Positions 41,661 to 49,657 of a stretch of DNA of 64,000 nt are shown here, piece by piece. Under the pieces are notes generated by a model. That model was not told the origin of the DNA and did not search any database. It saw nothing but the letters and a program-made list of their open reading frames with translations. Position 1 is the first letter of the stretch, and each line of letters opens with the position of its first letter. The DNA comes from Ruminococcus sp. GTDB taxonomy: Bacteria; Bacillota; Clostridia; Oscillospirales; Acutalibacteraceae. Location: contig JAFRDE010000018.1 in NCBI GenBank assembly GCA_017403985.1, positions 55,271-119,270 of the forward strand, in the 5' to 3' direction. The position numbers and the translations under genes are program-made.

Positions 41661-41706
41661 AATAATACACCTTCCGTTTTTTATAAAACGCATTTATCGT
41701 TTTCGT

Positions 41707-41825
41707 GTCATTCCGAGGAGGGCAAAGCCCAACGTGGGAATCCCCTTGTCTTTAATACCGTTTTGTGAGAAAAAAGCATTGCTCCTCTTTGTGGGATTGC
41801 CACGCCCTAAAGGGCTCGCAATGAC
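41707..41825. repeat. GTCATT-ended inverted-repeat element E2
   Basis: GTCATTCCGAGGAGGGC on the left and CTCGCAATGAC on the right. In the middle CCAACGTGGGAATCCCC, and later CTTTGTGGGATTGCCACG. Very similar to E3 at 45684-45822. Lies between tyrA and aroF. Confidence 0.8.
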
Positions 41826-41835
41826 AGATGTTCTT

Positions 41836-42690
41836 TTATTTATTAAAATACGCTCTTCTCTTGGTACTCAGCCGCATTTTCTCCCTAAGCTCCTCTACCC
41901 TGCCGTCGCGGATCATGTCGCGGATGGCTTCAAACTCGCCGAGAAAAATGTTCATGTATTTCAAGAGCGGCTCGCGGTTGAGCATAAACAGCTCGCTCCA
42001 CATCAGGTCGTTGATGTTCGCGATACGGGTCAGGTCGCGGAAGCTGTCGCCGGTGTAATCCACCAGATGCTCGTTGTCAGAGCAGGTCATCAGCGACACC
42101 GCGATACAGTGGGTCAGCTGGGACAGATAGCCGATCATCTCGTCGTGCTCCTCGGGAGATAATACCGAGATGCGCGAGAAGCCCAATATCCTGCCCAAGC
42201 CCCCGATCCAACGAATCGCTTCGGCTGTATTTTTCTCTGTGGGAACAATAATGAAGTTCGCGCCGCGGAAGATCGCGTCGTCGGCGTTCTCCACGCCGTA
42301 GACCTCGCGGCCCGCCATCGGGTGGGAGGCGATAAACTCGACGTCTCCGCGCAGCATATCCTGGATATCGTAGACGATACAGCTCTTGACGCCGGTGACG
42401 TCCGTGATCATCGCGCCCTCTTTGAAATAGCTCTGATACTGCGCGATCCATTCTTTGAACACCTGCGGATACAAGCCGAAGATCACCGCGTCCGCGGAAC
42501 CGACGACCTCCCTGTCCACCTCGACGGAGCCGTCGTCGATGATATGGTTTTCCAAAGCATAGTCGATCGCCGCCTGACGCTTGTCGATCGCGGTCACATG
42601 GTAGCCGAGGCGTTTGAGCGCCTTGGCGTAGCTGCCGCCGATCAAGCCTAAGCCGACGATCAATATTCTCGATTTACTGATCCATTCCAT
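41836..42690 (-). CDS. tyrA: Prephenate dehydrogenase
   Basis: Oxidative decarboxylation of prephenate to 4-hydroxyphenylpyruvate, the tyrosine branch. 284 residues. Rossmann motif ILIVGLGLIGGSYAKAL at residues 9-25; TDVTGVKS and SHPMAGREVYGVENA with the catalytic His region; YLSQLTHCIAVSL in the C-terminal helical dimer domain. No ACT domain. Its ATG lies 17 bp inside the end of aroA; AGGAGTGG serves as the ribosome binding site, so translation is coupled. Confidence 0.93.
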   Translation of the reverse strand: MEWISKSRILIVGLGLIGGSYAKALKRLGYHVTAIDKRQAAIDYALENHIIDDGSVEVDREVVGSADAVIFGLYPQVFKEWIAQYQSYFKEGAMITDVTGVKSCIVYDIQDMLRGDVEFIASHPMAGREVYGVENADDAIFRGANFIIVPTEKNTAEAIRWIGGLGRILGFSRISVLSPEEHDEMIGYLSQLTHCIAVSLMTCSDNEHLVDYTGDSFRDLTRIANINDLMWSELFMLNREPLLKYMNIFLGEFEAIRDMIRDGRVEELREKMRLSTKRRAYFNK

Positions 42691-43921
42691 AAGTTAAATC
42701 CACTCCTAAGTCTTGCAAACGTTCAAAAAAGTCCGGGAAGCTTTTGTTCACCGCTTCCGCTCCCTCGATCACACCGCCGGTCGCTGTCAGCAGTACCGAT
42801 AAAGCCATCACAATACGATGGTCGTTGTGACCGCTGAGCGGTTCTGTCGGCGCGCACAGCTCGCCGGGATGAACGATCACGTCGTTTTCTTCAACGTCTA
42901 CGGTGATACCGAACTTTTTCAGCTCGCTCTTCATCGCATTCGCCCGGTCGCTCTCCTTGATCTTCAGACGGTGGGTACCGGTAAAGCGTCCGCCGCCGGT
43001 CAGCGCCGCGACCGCAAACAGGATCGGTCCCAGATCGGGACAATCCGAAATATCGATCGCGTCAAAGTTCACGATATTCAGCGCTTCATTTATTTTCTTA
43101 AAAAGAATTTTATAAACCTTGTCGCCCTGCGCGGAATCCTCGTTCAAACCCTTAACCATGACATTTGATCCCGCGTAATTGAGCGCTTCAAAGAACGCGG
43201 CGTTGGAATAATCGCCCTCGACGGTCACGTCGGCGGGAGTATACTGTCCGCCGGATATATCGATCACCAATCGATTCTCTTCGGAGTCGTTCAGCGTCCT
43301 GATAAAGACTCCGAACGTCTTCAGCGCCGCAATCGTCATATCGATGTAAGGGCGGCTCTCTACAGGCTCGCGGATCCTCAAATAACTCTTTTTATTCAGC
43401 AACGGAAGCGCGAACATCATCCCCGAAAAGAACTGTGAGCTGATATCGCCGGGACACACAAAATCAGCGCTGTACATCGGCCCCTGAACGGTCACATGAT
43501 TCGAGAATTTTTCAAACCTCAGCTTTTGCAGGCGGGCGAGCGCCTCATAAAAGTCGAGCGGACGCATCATCAGCCGAGCCGAACCGGTCAGCACGCGCTC
43601 TTCCTGTGAGAGCAGACAGATCGGGATGAAAAACCGCAGCGTGCTGCCGCATTCATTACAGGGCAGTACCGCCGTCATGCCGAGGGGCTTCATCACGTCG
43701 ACACCCTTCACATACGCCGTATCGCCGTCAAGCGTGATCTGAGCGCCCAGCGAGCGCAGACAGGCGATCGTCGCCTTGACGTCCTCGGAATACGCGAGGC
43801 TGCGGACGATGCTTTCGCCCTGTGCCAAGCCGGCGCATATCAACAGGCGATGCGCCATGCTTTTACTCGGCGGCGCGGTTACAAGGCCGCGCGCTCTTGA
43901 CGGACGTATCTCAACTCTCAT
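42674..43921 (-). CDS. aroA: 3-phosphoshikimate 1-carboxyvinyltransferase (EPSP synthase)
   Basis: Transfers the enolpyruvyl group from PEP to shikimate 3-phosphate. 415 residues. PPSKSMAHR near the N-terminus binds phosphate; NECGSTLRFFIP is the NAGTxxR-equivalent loop; KIKESDR and NDHRIVMALS are C-terminal PEP-binding motifs. The first motif deviates from the usual LGNAGTAxRP, which matters for glyphosate sensitivity class. It overlaps aroQ by 11 bp and tyrA by 17 bp. Confidence 0.95.
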   Translation of the reverse strand: MRVEIRPSRARGLVTAPPSKSMAHRLLICAGLAQGESIVRSLAYSEDVKATIACLRSLGAQITLDGDTAYVKGVDVMKPLGMTAVLPCNECGSTLRFFIPICLLSQEERVLTGSARLMMRPLDFYEALARLQKLRFEKFSNHVTVQGPMYSADFVCPGDISSQFFSGMMFALPLLNKKSYLRIREPVESRPYIDMTIAALKTFGVFIRTLNDSEENRLVIDISGGQYTPADVTVEGDYSNAAFFEALNYAGSNVMVKGLNEDSAQGDKVYKILFKKINEALNIVNFDAIDISDCPDLGPILFAVAALTGGGRFTGTHRLKIKESDRANAMKSELKKFGITVDVEENDVIVHPGELCAPTEPLSGHNDHRIVMALSVLLTATGGVIEGAEAVNKSFPDFFERLQDLGVDLTYGMDQ

Positions 43922-44345
43922 GGCGTTCCCTCAGCAAATCCATCGCCTCAAGATAGCCGTTCACGCCGTGACCGGTGATCGTCGCGAAGCAAGCGAGGCG
44001 CACATAGCTGATCTGACGGAACTCCTCGCGCTTGTCCACCTCGGAGATATGAACCTCCACCGCGGGGATCGCCACCGCTTTCAGCGCGTCCAAAATCGCC
44101 ACGCTGGTGTGGGTATAAGCGCCGGGGTTGATGACGATACCGTCCATGTTTCCGTACGCTTTTTGTATGATATCGACCAGATCGCCCTCGTGGTTGCTCT
44201 GGTACAGCTCGACGTCCGCTCCGATCTTCTGCGCATGATCCCTGATCATATCGCAGAGGTCGGCATAGGTCGTTCTGCCGTAGATATCCGGTTCGCGGAT
44301 ACCGAGCATATTCAGGTTAGGTCCGTTGATGACTAATATTTTCAT
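43911..44345 (-). CDS. aroQ: 3-dehydroquinate dehydratase, type II
   Basis: Dehydrates 3-dehydroquinate to 3-dehydroshikimate. 144 residues, the normal type II size. INGPNLNMLGIREPDIYG holds the active-site lid region with catalytic Tyr; YQSNHEGDLVD, INPGAYTHTSVAI and VEVHISEVDKREEFR are family blocks. Start 44345 follows GGGAGAAACC. Overlaps aroA by 11 bp. Dodecameric in other bacteria. Confidence 0.96.
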   Translation of the reverse strand: MKILVINGPNLNMLGIREPDIYGRTTYADLCDMIRDHAQKIGADVELYQSNHEGDLVDIIQKAYGNMDGIVINPGAYTHTSVAILDALKAVAIPAVEVHISEVDKREEFRQISYVRLACFATITGHGVNGYLEAMDLLRERHES

Positions 44346-44375
44346 TGGTTTCTCCCTTCGGTCGATCAATTCTGC

Positions 44376-44423
44376 AATCCCTCATCCGCTCCCGCAGGAG
44401 CTCCCTTTACCAAAGGGAGCCTG
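44376..44423. repeat. Two-hairpin repeat F1
   Basis: CCCTCAT then GCTCC-CGCA-GGAGC, immediately CTCCCTTT-ACC-AAAGGGAG-CCTG. Its right end comes within 2 bp of the aroE-aroK stop. Confidence 0.7.
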
Positions 44424-44424
44424 T

Positions 44425-45657
44425 CTACTCTCCGTTAATGATGGAATCCGCTACGTCCGCGGGCTCGCAGTCGCCGTCGATGATATAGTCGGCAGTGTTC
44501 AGATAGGTATCGATGCGCTTTTTGTACAGGCGCATGATCTTCTCCTTTTTATCCGCGAGCGGTCTGTCGCCGGTCGGGATCAGATATTCGGGCGAGCGGT
44601 CGATGAAAAAGATCGCGCCGTTGTGCCGCAGCGCCCTGACGTTTTCGGGGCGCATCACCGCGCCGCCGCCGAGGGAGATCACCTTACCGCTGAGAGCGGA
44701 GACCTCTTTGATGACTTCGGTCTCCAGATCACGGAAGTACTTCTCCCCTTTTTCTTTGAAGATGGTCGGGATATGTCCCTCGCGCTCGACGATCAGTTTA
44801 TCCGTATCGATCAACTCGCGTTCGAGCTGTTCGGAAACGATCTTTCCAACTGTGCTTTTGCCGGAAGCGGGCATGCCGCTCAGTACAATATTTCTTTTAT
44901 CGAAATATATTTCATCATATATTTTGTTAGTCAGTTGAATAACGTCCAGCTCTGTATCCAGGAACTTTTCCGCCGCCAATAACGCCTGCGCGACCAGCAT
45001 ATACAGCCCGCCTTCGGTATCGATACCGCGCTCTTTCGCAGACAGCACCAGTTCAGTGTTGAGCGGGTTATAAATGACGTCGATCACGCCGCTGAGCTTC
45101 GGGAATCTGTCCAACTCGATCGGACAATCAAAAATGTTCGGATACATCCCGCAGGGAGTCGCGTTAATGATGACGTCCGCGTCGCTGTGATCGGCGTACG
45201 CCTGATCATAGGTGATCGCTCCCTCGCACGCGTGTCGGCTGACACGCAAAATCTCCTTCGCGCCCATGCGCTCGCTCACGGCGCGCGCGGTCAGCGAGGT
45301 ACCGCCGAAACCGAGGATCAGCACCTTTTTGTACTTCATCACCACGCCCGCACGCTCGATCAGCGCCTTCATCCCGCCGAAATCGGTGTTGTACCCATAC
45401 AGCACGCCGCCGCGGTTGACGACGGTATTCACCGCGCCGATCGCCTGAGCGTCGGGGTCGATCTCATCCAGCAGCGGGATCACGTCCTGCTTATAGGGAA
45501 TGGTCACATTGATCGCTTTAAAATTCTTTTGCAGAATAAAGTCTTGCAATTCTTCTTTTTTTAGTTCTTTTAAGGAATATTGGTAATATCCTACTTTTTC
45601 ATGTATCTCTTTGGAAAAGCTGTGCGGAAGCTTCTCCCCGATCAAACCGTAGTCCAT
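44425..45657 (-). CDS. aroE-aroK: Shikimate dehydrogenase-shikimate kinase fusion
   Basis: 410-residue fusion of two consecutive pathway steps. AroE part (1 to about 255): YGLIGEKLPHSFSKEIH, the catalytic Lys in NVTIPYKQDV, GAVNTVV, GFGGTSLTARA (NADP loop) and the C-terminal LYMLVAQALLAAEKF. AroK part (about 262-410): Walker A GMPASGKSTVG, shikimate-binding DTDKLIVEREG, the RDLETEVI helix and GGGAV, then the lid Arg in GDRPLAD. The junction is short (QLTNKIYDEIYFDKRN), so domains are close. Ribosome binding site AGGAAAC. All motifs of both activities are intact. Confidence 0.95.
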   Translation of the reverse strand: MDYGLIGEKLPHSFSKEIHEKVGYYQYSLKELKKEELQDFILQKNFKAINVTIPYKQDVIPLLDEIDPDAQAIGAVNTVVNRGGVLYGYNTDFGGMKALIERAGVVMKYKKVLILGFGGTSLTARAVSERMGAKEILRVSRHACEGAITYDQAYADHSDADVIINATPCGMYPNIFDCPIELDRFPKLSGVIDVIYNPLNTELVLSAKERGIDTEGGLYMLVAQALLAAEKFLDTELDVIQLTNKIYDEIYFDKRNIVLSGMPASGKSTVGKIVSEQLERELIDTDKLIVEREGHIPTIFKEKGEKYFRDLETEVIKEVSALSGKVISLGGGAVMRPENVRALRHNGAIFFIDRSPEYLIPTGDRPLADKKEKIMRLYKKRIDTYLNTADYIIDGDCEPADVADSIINGE

Positions 45658-45683
45658 ATAATAAGTTTCCTATCATAATAATT

Positions 45684-45822
45684 GTCATTCCGAGGAGGGC
45701 ATACAAATTACCTTATTCACTGCCCGACGTGGGAATCCCCCTGTCATAGATGACGTTTAGTATAACACAAAAGCATTGCGATGCTTTGTGGGATTGCCAC
45801 GGGCTAAAGCCCCCGCAATGAC
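45684..45822. repeat. GTCATT-ended inverted-repeat element E3
   Basis: Left end GTCATTCCGAGGAGGGC, right end GCAATGAC. It shares ACGTGGGAATCCCC and TTTGTGGGATTGCCACG with E2. The right end is two bases from the aroC stop. Confidence 0.8.
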
Positions 45823-45823
45823 A

Positions 45824-46915
45824 TCATTTTTTCAGCCAGTCCGTCCCGTATCTTTGCGCCAGCAAATCGGCTATCGCCAACGCGGTCACGCTGTCGATCA
45901 CCACTCGCGCGCGGTGGATGATCGCGGGATCGTGACGACCCTTTAATTCTAATACGGAATTTTCTTGCTTCATAAAATCGACCGTATCCTGCGCCTTGAA
46001 GATCGAAGGCGTCGGCTTGACGGCACTGCGGAACACGATGGGCATACCGTTGGTGATACCTCCGTTGACTCCGCCGTTATGATTGGTTTTTGTTTTTATT
46101 TCTTTATCGGAAATATGGAAATTGTCATTGTAATCGGAGCCTTTGCCGTTCACCATCTCGAAAGCGTCGCCGAACTGCACGCCTTTGACAGCGGGAACAG
46201 AGAACAGCGCGTGACTCAGCACGCCCTCGACGGTATCGAACCACGGCTCGCCTACGCCCGCGGGCATTCCGAGCACCGCCGTTTCAAGAACGCCGCCGAC
46301 GCTGTCGCCCTCGCCGGCTGCCGCTTCGATAGCCGCCTTCATTTCCTCTCCCCTGTCGCTGTCGAGCACGGCAAAGTCGAGGTCGTTCAGCTTCGCGATA
46401 TCCGCGCGCAGATCGCTGAAATCAACGTCTTTCACGCCGGCACAGCTTTGGATATGTGTGCCGATATCAATTCCCTTTTCGCGTAAAGCAGATATCAATA
46501 TTGCGCCCGCCGCGGCCAAAGCCGCCGTCACGCGTCCCGAGAAATGACCGCCGCCGCGATAATCCTCAAAGCCGTGATATTTAGCATAGGCGGTATAGTC
46601 CGCGTGGCCCGGACGCGCCAGCGAGCGGGTCGCGGAATAATCCTTGCTGTGCTGGGCAGTGTTGGGGATCAGAACGGTCAAAGGCGTTCCGGTGGTCTTA
46701 CCCTCAAACACGCCGCTGACGATTTGAAATTCATCCGCCTCATGACGCGCCGTGCTGATCTTGCCGACAGGGCGGCGCTTATCAAGCTGAGCGCGGATAA
46801 ACTCTTCATTGATGGTGATTCCCGGCGCCAAACCGTCGAGCACCGCGCCGATATACGCGCCGTGGCTCTCGCCGAACAGCGTTAATGCAATTGAATTGCC
46901 GAATGTATTTTTCAT
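45824..46915 (-). CDS. aroC: Chorismate synthase
   Basis: Converts EPSP to chorismate with reduced FMN. 363 residues. [14 protein letters not shown] with the catalytic His, [29 protein letters not shown], and [27 protein letters not shown] at the C-terminus are family signatures. Start ATG 46915 follows AGGAAGA. The stop sits two bases from the repeat element E3, and the upstream gap contains F2. Confidence 0.97.
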   Translation of the reverse strand: MKNTFGNSIALTLFGESHGAYIGAVLDGLAPGITINEEFIRAQLDKRRPVGKISTARHEADEFQIVSGVFEGKTTGTPLTVLIPNTAQHSKDYSATRSLARPGHADYTAYAKYHGFEDYRGGGHFSGRVTAALAAAGAILISALREKGIDIGTHIQSCAGVKDVDFSDLRADIAKLNDLDFAVLDSDRGEEMKAAIEAAAGEGDSVGGVLETAVLGMPAGVGEPWFDTVEGVLSHALFSVPAVKGVQFGDAFEMVNGKGSDYNDNFHISDKEIKTKTNHNGGVNGGITNGMPIVFRSAVKPTPSIFKAQDTVDFMKQENSVLELKGRHDPAIIHRARVVIDSVTALAIADLLAQRYGTDWLKK

Positions 46916-46942
46916 AACGGTCTTCCTGACTAATTATTATAT

Positions 46943-47029
46943 GGTTACTCGCGTGAATACTCACGCTCAAACATCTATATAATTCCTCAGTCAGCTTACG
47001 CTGACAGCTCCTTTTCCCAAAAGGAGCCT
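46943..47029. repeat. Two-hairpin repeat F2, long form
   Basis: Begins GGTTACTCGCGTGAA, then TCACGCTCAAACATC, AATTCCTCA, hairpin GTCAGC-TTAC-GCTGAC, hairpin AGCTCCTTTT-CCC-AAAAGGAGCC. The last base pair overlaps the aroB stop codon (47028-47030). The long form recurs at 48052-48138. Confidence 0.85.
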
Positions 47030-48032
47030 ATTTGATGATCATCTGTATCAAAGGGTATAATTCTTCAAAAGAAAATTCTTTCATTTCAAACTGCCCGGGC
47101 TCCGGAACGGTTACCACCGTTACCCTGCCGCCGACGGACTTTTTATCATGCGTCATCGCTTCAAATATCTTTTCGGGAGCCGCATGGACGACGGTCGGGA
47201 GCCGCAGATTCTCTAAAATCCCGATCAGGCGCGGACGAAGCTCATCGCTGACCATCGGGATCATGCCGACCGCGACACATTCGCCGTGATACAGACCGCC
47301 GCAGCTCTCGATCCCGTGACCGATCGTATGACCGAAGTTGAGGATCTTTCTGAGCCCCTGCTCCTTTTCATCCTGCTCCACGACATTCTTCTTGATCATT
47401 AACGAACGCGTGATGATCTCGTCCATACTTGCTGTTATATTTCCTTTTTCGAATAATTCGAAAAGTTCTTTATCGGAGGTCAACCCCATTTTCAGCGCCT
47501 CGGCAAGCCCTTCGGCAATCAGCCGCTCATCGAGCGTATCGAGCAGATCGAGATCGACCAGCACCTTTTTCGGCTGATAGAACGCGCCGACGATATTCTT
47601 GACGCCGTCGAGATTCACCGCCGTCTTGCCGCCGATGGAGCTGTCCACCTGACTGAGCACGGTGGTGGGGATATTATAAAAATCGATCCCGCGCATGTAT
47701 GCCGACGCGGCAAAGCCCGCCAGATCGCCGACCACGCCGCCGCCGACCGCGACAACCGCGTCCTTTCGCGAGAAACCGCGTTTCAGCATTTCGGAAAGGA
47801 TCGTGCTGAACCGGGGGATACTCTTGCTGTCCTCTCCCTGCGGGACGGTCATCACAAAGCCGTCCTTTGCCTGTACCGCGACCGTTTGCGCGTATGCTTC
47901 CGGCACACCGTCGTCGGTCAGCACCAACACCTTGCGGTCGAGGTCCAGGTACTCCCCTGCCTTTTGCAAAGCGCCGCGCTCGATGACGATATCGTAGCTG
48001 TCCGCGCCTAAATCCATATGTAATATGTTCAT
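47028..48032 (-). CDS. aroB: 3-dehydroquinate synthase
   Basis: Cyclises DAHP to 3-dehydroquinate using NAD and a divalent metal. 334 residues. VPQGEDSKSIPRFS, GGGVVGDLAGFAASAYMRG, PTTVLSQVDSSIGGKTAVN, the metal ligand Glu in EGLAEALKMG, and His in LNFGHTIGHGIE are clear. Start at ATG 48032 follows AAGGATG; the in-frame ATG at 48041 lies inside that site. The stop codon overlaps repeat F2. Confidence 0.96.
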   Translation of the reverse strand: MNILHMDLGADSYDIVIERGALQKAGEYLDLDRKVLVLTDDGVPEAYAQTVAVQAKDGFVMTVPQGEDSKSIPRFSTILSEMLKRGFSRKDAVVAVGGGVVGDLAGFAASAYMRGIDFYNIPTTVLSQVDSSIGGKTAVNLDGVKNIVGAFYQPKKVLVDLDLLDTLDERLIAEGLAEALKMGLTSDKELFELFEKGNITASMDEIITRSLMIKKNVVEQDEKEQGLRKILNFGHTIGHGIESCGGLYHGECVAVGMIPMVSDELRPRLIGILENLRLPTVVHAAPEKIFEAMTHDKKSVGGRVTVVTVPEPGQFEMKEFSFEELYPLIQMIIK

Positions 48033-48051
48033 CTGAATCATCCTTAGAAAA

Positions 48052-48138
48052 GGTTACTCGCGTGAAAGATCACGCTCAAACATCGATACAATTCCTCAGT
48101 CTGCTTTGCAGACAGCTCCCTTTCCCAAAGGGAGCCTG
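48052..48138. repeat. Two-hairpin repeat F3, long form
   Basis: GGTTACTCGCGTGAA, TCACGCTCAAACATCGATACAA, CCTCA, hairpin GTCTGC-TTT-GCAGAC, hairpin AGCTCCCTTT-CCC-AAAGGGAGCC. Compared with F2, both stems carry compensated changes. Confidence 0.85.
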
Positions 48139-48160
48139 TATCGCTTGCTGCAATTGTGTA

Positions 48161-49264
48161 TTAATCGTCCTTCAAAATCACTTCATCGGAATAATGTCCA
48201 ACCACCTTCAGCATATCGCAGTGGAGCGATAAATGCCGCAGCATATCCGCGCCGTTCTGACCCGTCTCGTCGCCCTCGGCTTCGATATAGAAGTAATACT
48301 CCCACGCGAGGTCCTTCATCGGGCGCGAACGCAGCGCGCGCATGTTGAAGCCGTAGGAGCTGAGCACGTTCAGCGCCTGTGCCAGAGCGCCCGCCTCGTT
48401 CTTGACGGTGAACATCAGCATGAAGCGGCTGTCGCCCGCCGTGTTCACCTGCTTGTTCTCCACGCGGGAGAATACCGCGAAGCGGGTGGAATTCAGCGCG
48501 CTTTCGTTGATATCGTGGTCGAGCTTCTCCAAGCCGTATAATCTTGCGGTCTCCGCCGAAGCGATTGCCGCGACGCTTTTGTCGCCGCCGTCCACGACAG
48601 CCTTCGCCGCCTTGGCGGTGTTGGCGTATTCGACGGTCTGATAGCCGTGCTCGCGGATATACTCGGCGCACTGCGCCAGCGCCTGCGGATGGCTGACAAC
48701 CGTTTTGATATCCTTCAAAGCCGCTCCGGGAACGCCCAAAAGATGATGGCTGATCCGCAGGGTGTAGATACCGTTGACGTACAGCGAACCTTGAAACATC
48801 ATGTCCATCACCTGACCGACCTCGCCGGCGTAGCTGTTCTCGATCGGTAACACACAGCAGTCGCAGTCGCCGCGCTCCACCGCCTCATACGCCTCGCGGA
48901 AGTCGCGGTAAGCGCACAGATTGCCGTATGGAAAGATCTTCTTCGCGGCGATGTTGGCGTACGCGCCCGCGATGCCACTGTAAGCGATCTTCACGCCGCT
49001 GATGATATGCTCCTGATACTGCTTTGACACCGCCATCTCATCCTGCAAAAACTTCACATAGTAGGAGCGGATATCGTGATCCTTGATATAGGCGGCGTTC
49101 TTCTCGATCACCGCCTGCTCGCGCTTCGCGTCGTATATCTGCAGACCGCGTTCCTTTTTATATTCGGCGATCACCCGCGCCGCCAGCATCCGGCGCTCAA
49201 ACAGCCCCGCCATTTCCTTGTCTATCTCATTGATCTGAGTACGCGCGTCCTGCAATTGATCCAT
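48161..49264 (-). CDS. pheA: Chorismate mutase-prephenate dehydratase (P-protein)
   Basis: Makes prephenate and then phenylpyruvate, the phenylalanine branch. 367 residues. AroQ-type chorismate mutase at about 1-90 (RTQINEIDKEMAGLFERR, RVIAEYKK); prephenate dehydratase about 100-275 (IAYSGIAGAYANIAA, CVLPIENSYAGEVGQV, and NSTRFAVFSR with the catalytic Thr); ACT domain about 285-367 (KNEAGALAQALNVLSSYGFN, RSRPM) for Phe feedback. Start 49264 follows GGAAGGTG. First large gene of the operon, preceded by a Phe/Tyr-rich leader peptide, terminator, heptamer array and repeat D2. Confidence 0.95.
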   Translation of the reverse strand: MDQLQDARTQINEIDKEMAGLFERRMLAARVIAEYKKERGLQIYDAKREQAVIEKNAAYIKDHDIRSYYVKFLQDEMAVSKQYQEHIISGVKIAYSGIAGAYANIAAKKIFPYGNLCAYRDFREAYEAVERGDCDCCVLPIENSYAGEVGQVMDMMFQGSLYVNGIYTLRISHHLLGVPGAALKDIKTVVSHPQALAQCAEYIREHGYQTVEYANTAKAAKAVVDGGDKSVAAIASAETARLYGLEKLDHDINESALNSTRFAVFSRVENKQVNTAGDSRFMLMFTVKNEAGALAQALNVLSSYGFNMRALRSRPMKDLAWEYYFYIEAEGDETGQNGADMLRHLSLHCDMLKVVGHYSDEVILKDD

Positions 49265-49296
49265 AAAAACACCTTCCAAATACAAAAACGTTTATT

Positions 49297-49405
49297 GTAG
49301 GGATGACCATTGATCATCCGAGAATGACGGATGTATAATCTGTCGAAAACATCAGATTAGGAATAAATCGTTTCAACCAAGCGGACGAGCAATGCTCGTC
49401 CCTAC
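49297..49405. repeat. GTAGGGACGA inverted repeat D2
   Basis: Left end GTAGGGATGACC, right end GGACGAGCAATGCTCGTCCCTAC; the right 20 bp equal those of D1 at 18782-18888. Lies between the attenuator terminator and pheA, inside the expected operon transcript. Confidence 0.75.
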
Positions 49406-49437
49406 GAAAAAACGGGTGAGGGCGCAGCCCTCCCGCA

Positions 49438-49468
49438 ACCATTCACCGTTAACCGTTCACCATTCACC
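49438..49468. repeat. Heptamer tandem array H6
   Basis: 7-bp units ACCATTC, ACCGTTA, ACCGTTC, ACCATTC. Preceded by GGGTGAGGGC-GCA-GCCCTCCCGC, reminiscent of the GGGTGCGGG core of H1-H3. Abuts the attenuator terminator. Confidence 0.75.
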
Positions 49469-49501
49469 AAAAAAGCGGCTCTGCCCGAAAACAGAACCGC
49501 T
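49469..49501 (-). terminator. Attenuator terminator of the aromatic operon
   Basis: On the minus strand AGCGGTTCTG, 8-base loop TTTTCGGG, CAGAGCCGCT (10-bp stem with one mismatch), then TTTTTT. It lies 32 bases after the leader peptide stop and about 200 bp before pheA. Confidence 0.85.
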
Positions 49502-49583
49502 AATCATCCTACAGCACCTGTTACATTCGAGCATTAATCCTTTGCACGGCAATAAAAGCCCGCATAAAAGCGCGCGAATGTAA
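49482..49583 (-). promoter_or_regulatory. Candidate Phe/Tyr attenuator with alternative pairings
   Basis: Three minus-strand segments. Region 1, TTACATTCG (49583-49575), lies in leader codons 16-19. Region 2, TGCTCGAATGTAA (49533-49521), starts right after the leader stop. Region 3, TTCGGGCA (49489-49482), is the terminator loop plus two stem bases. Region 2 pairs perfectly with region 1 over 9 bp, or with region 3 over 8 bp (one G-U). These pairings are exclusive because both use CGAA. Stalling on region 1 would free region 2 to capture the terminator loop. The weak point is that region 3 covers only two bases of the terminator stem. Confidence 0.6.
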
Positions 49584-49629
49584 AGTAAAAGCAGTTATTC
49601 ATTTTTTCACGAACCGTATTTTTCATCAT
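49534..49629 (-). CDS. Phe/Tyr-rich leader peptide
   Basis: 31 codons, ATG ATG AAA start with AAAGGAG six bases upstream and a TAA stop. The central 15 residues are CFYFTFARFYAGFYC: five Phe and three Tyr in 13 codons. The rest is basic/polar (MMKNTVREKMNN before, RAKD after). It is the first cistron after a good promoter, is followed by a terminator hairpin, and precedes pheA and seven more aromatic biosynthesis genes. That arrangement matches leader peptides such as E. coli pheL. A function in transcription attenuation by charged tRNA(Phe) and tRNA(Tyr) levels is inferred. Confidence 0.8.
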   Translation of the reverse strand: MMKNTVREKMNNCFYFTFARFYAGFYCRAKD

Positions 49630-49657
49630 GAACAGCTCCTTTCACCGTGATGTGTCA

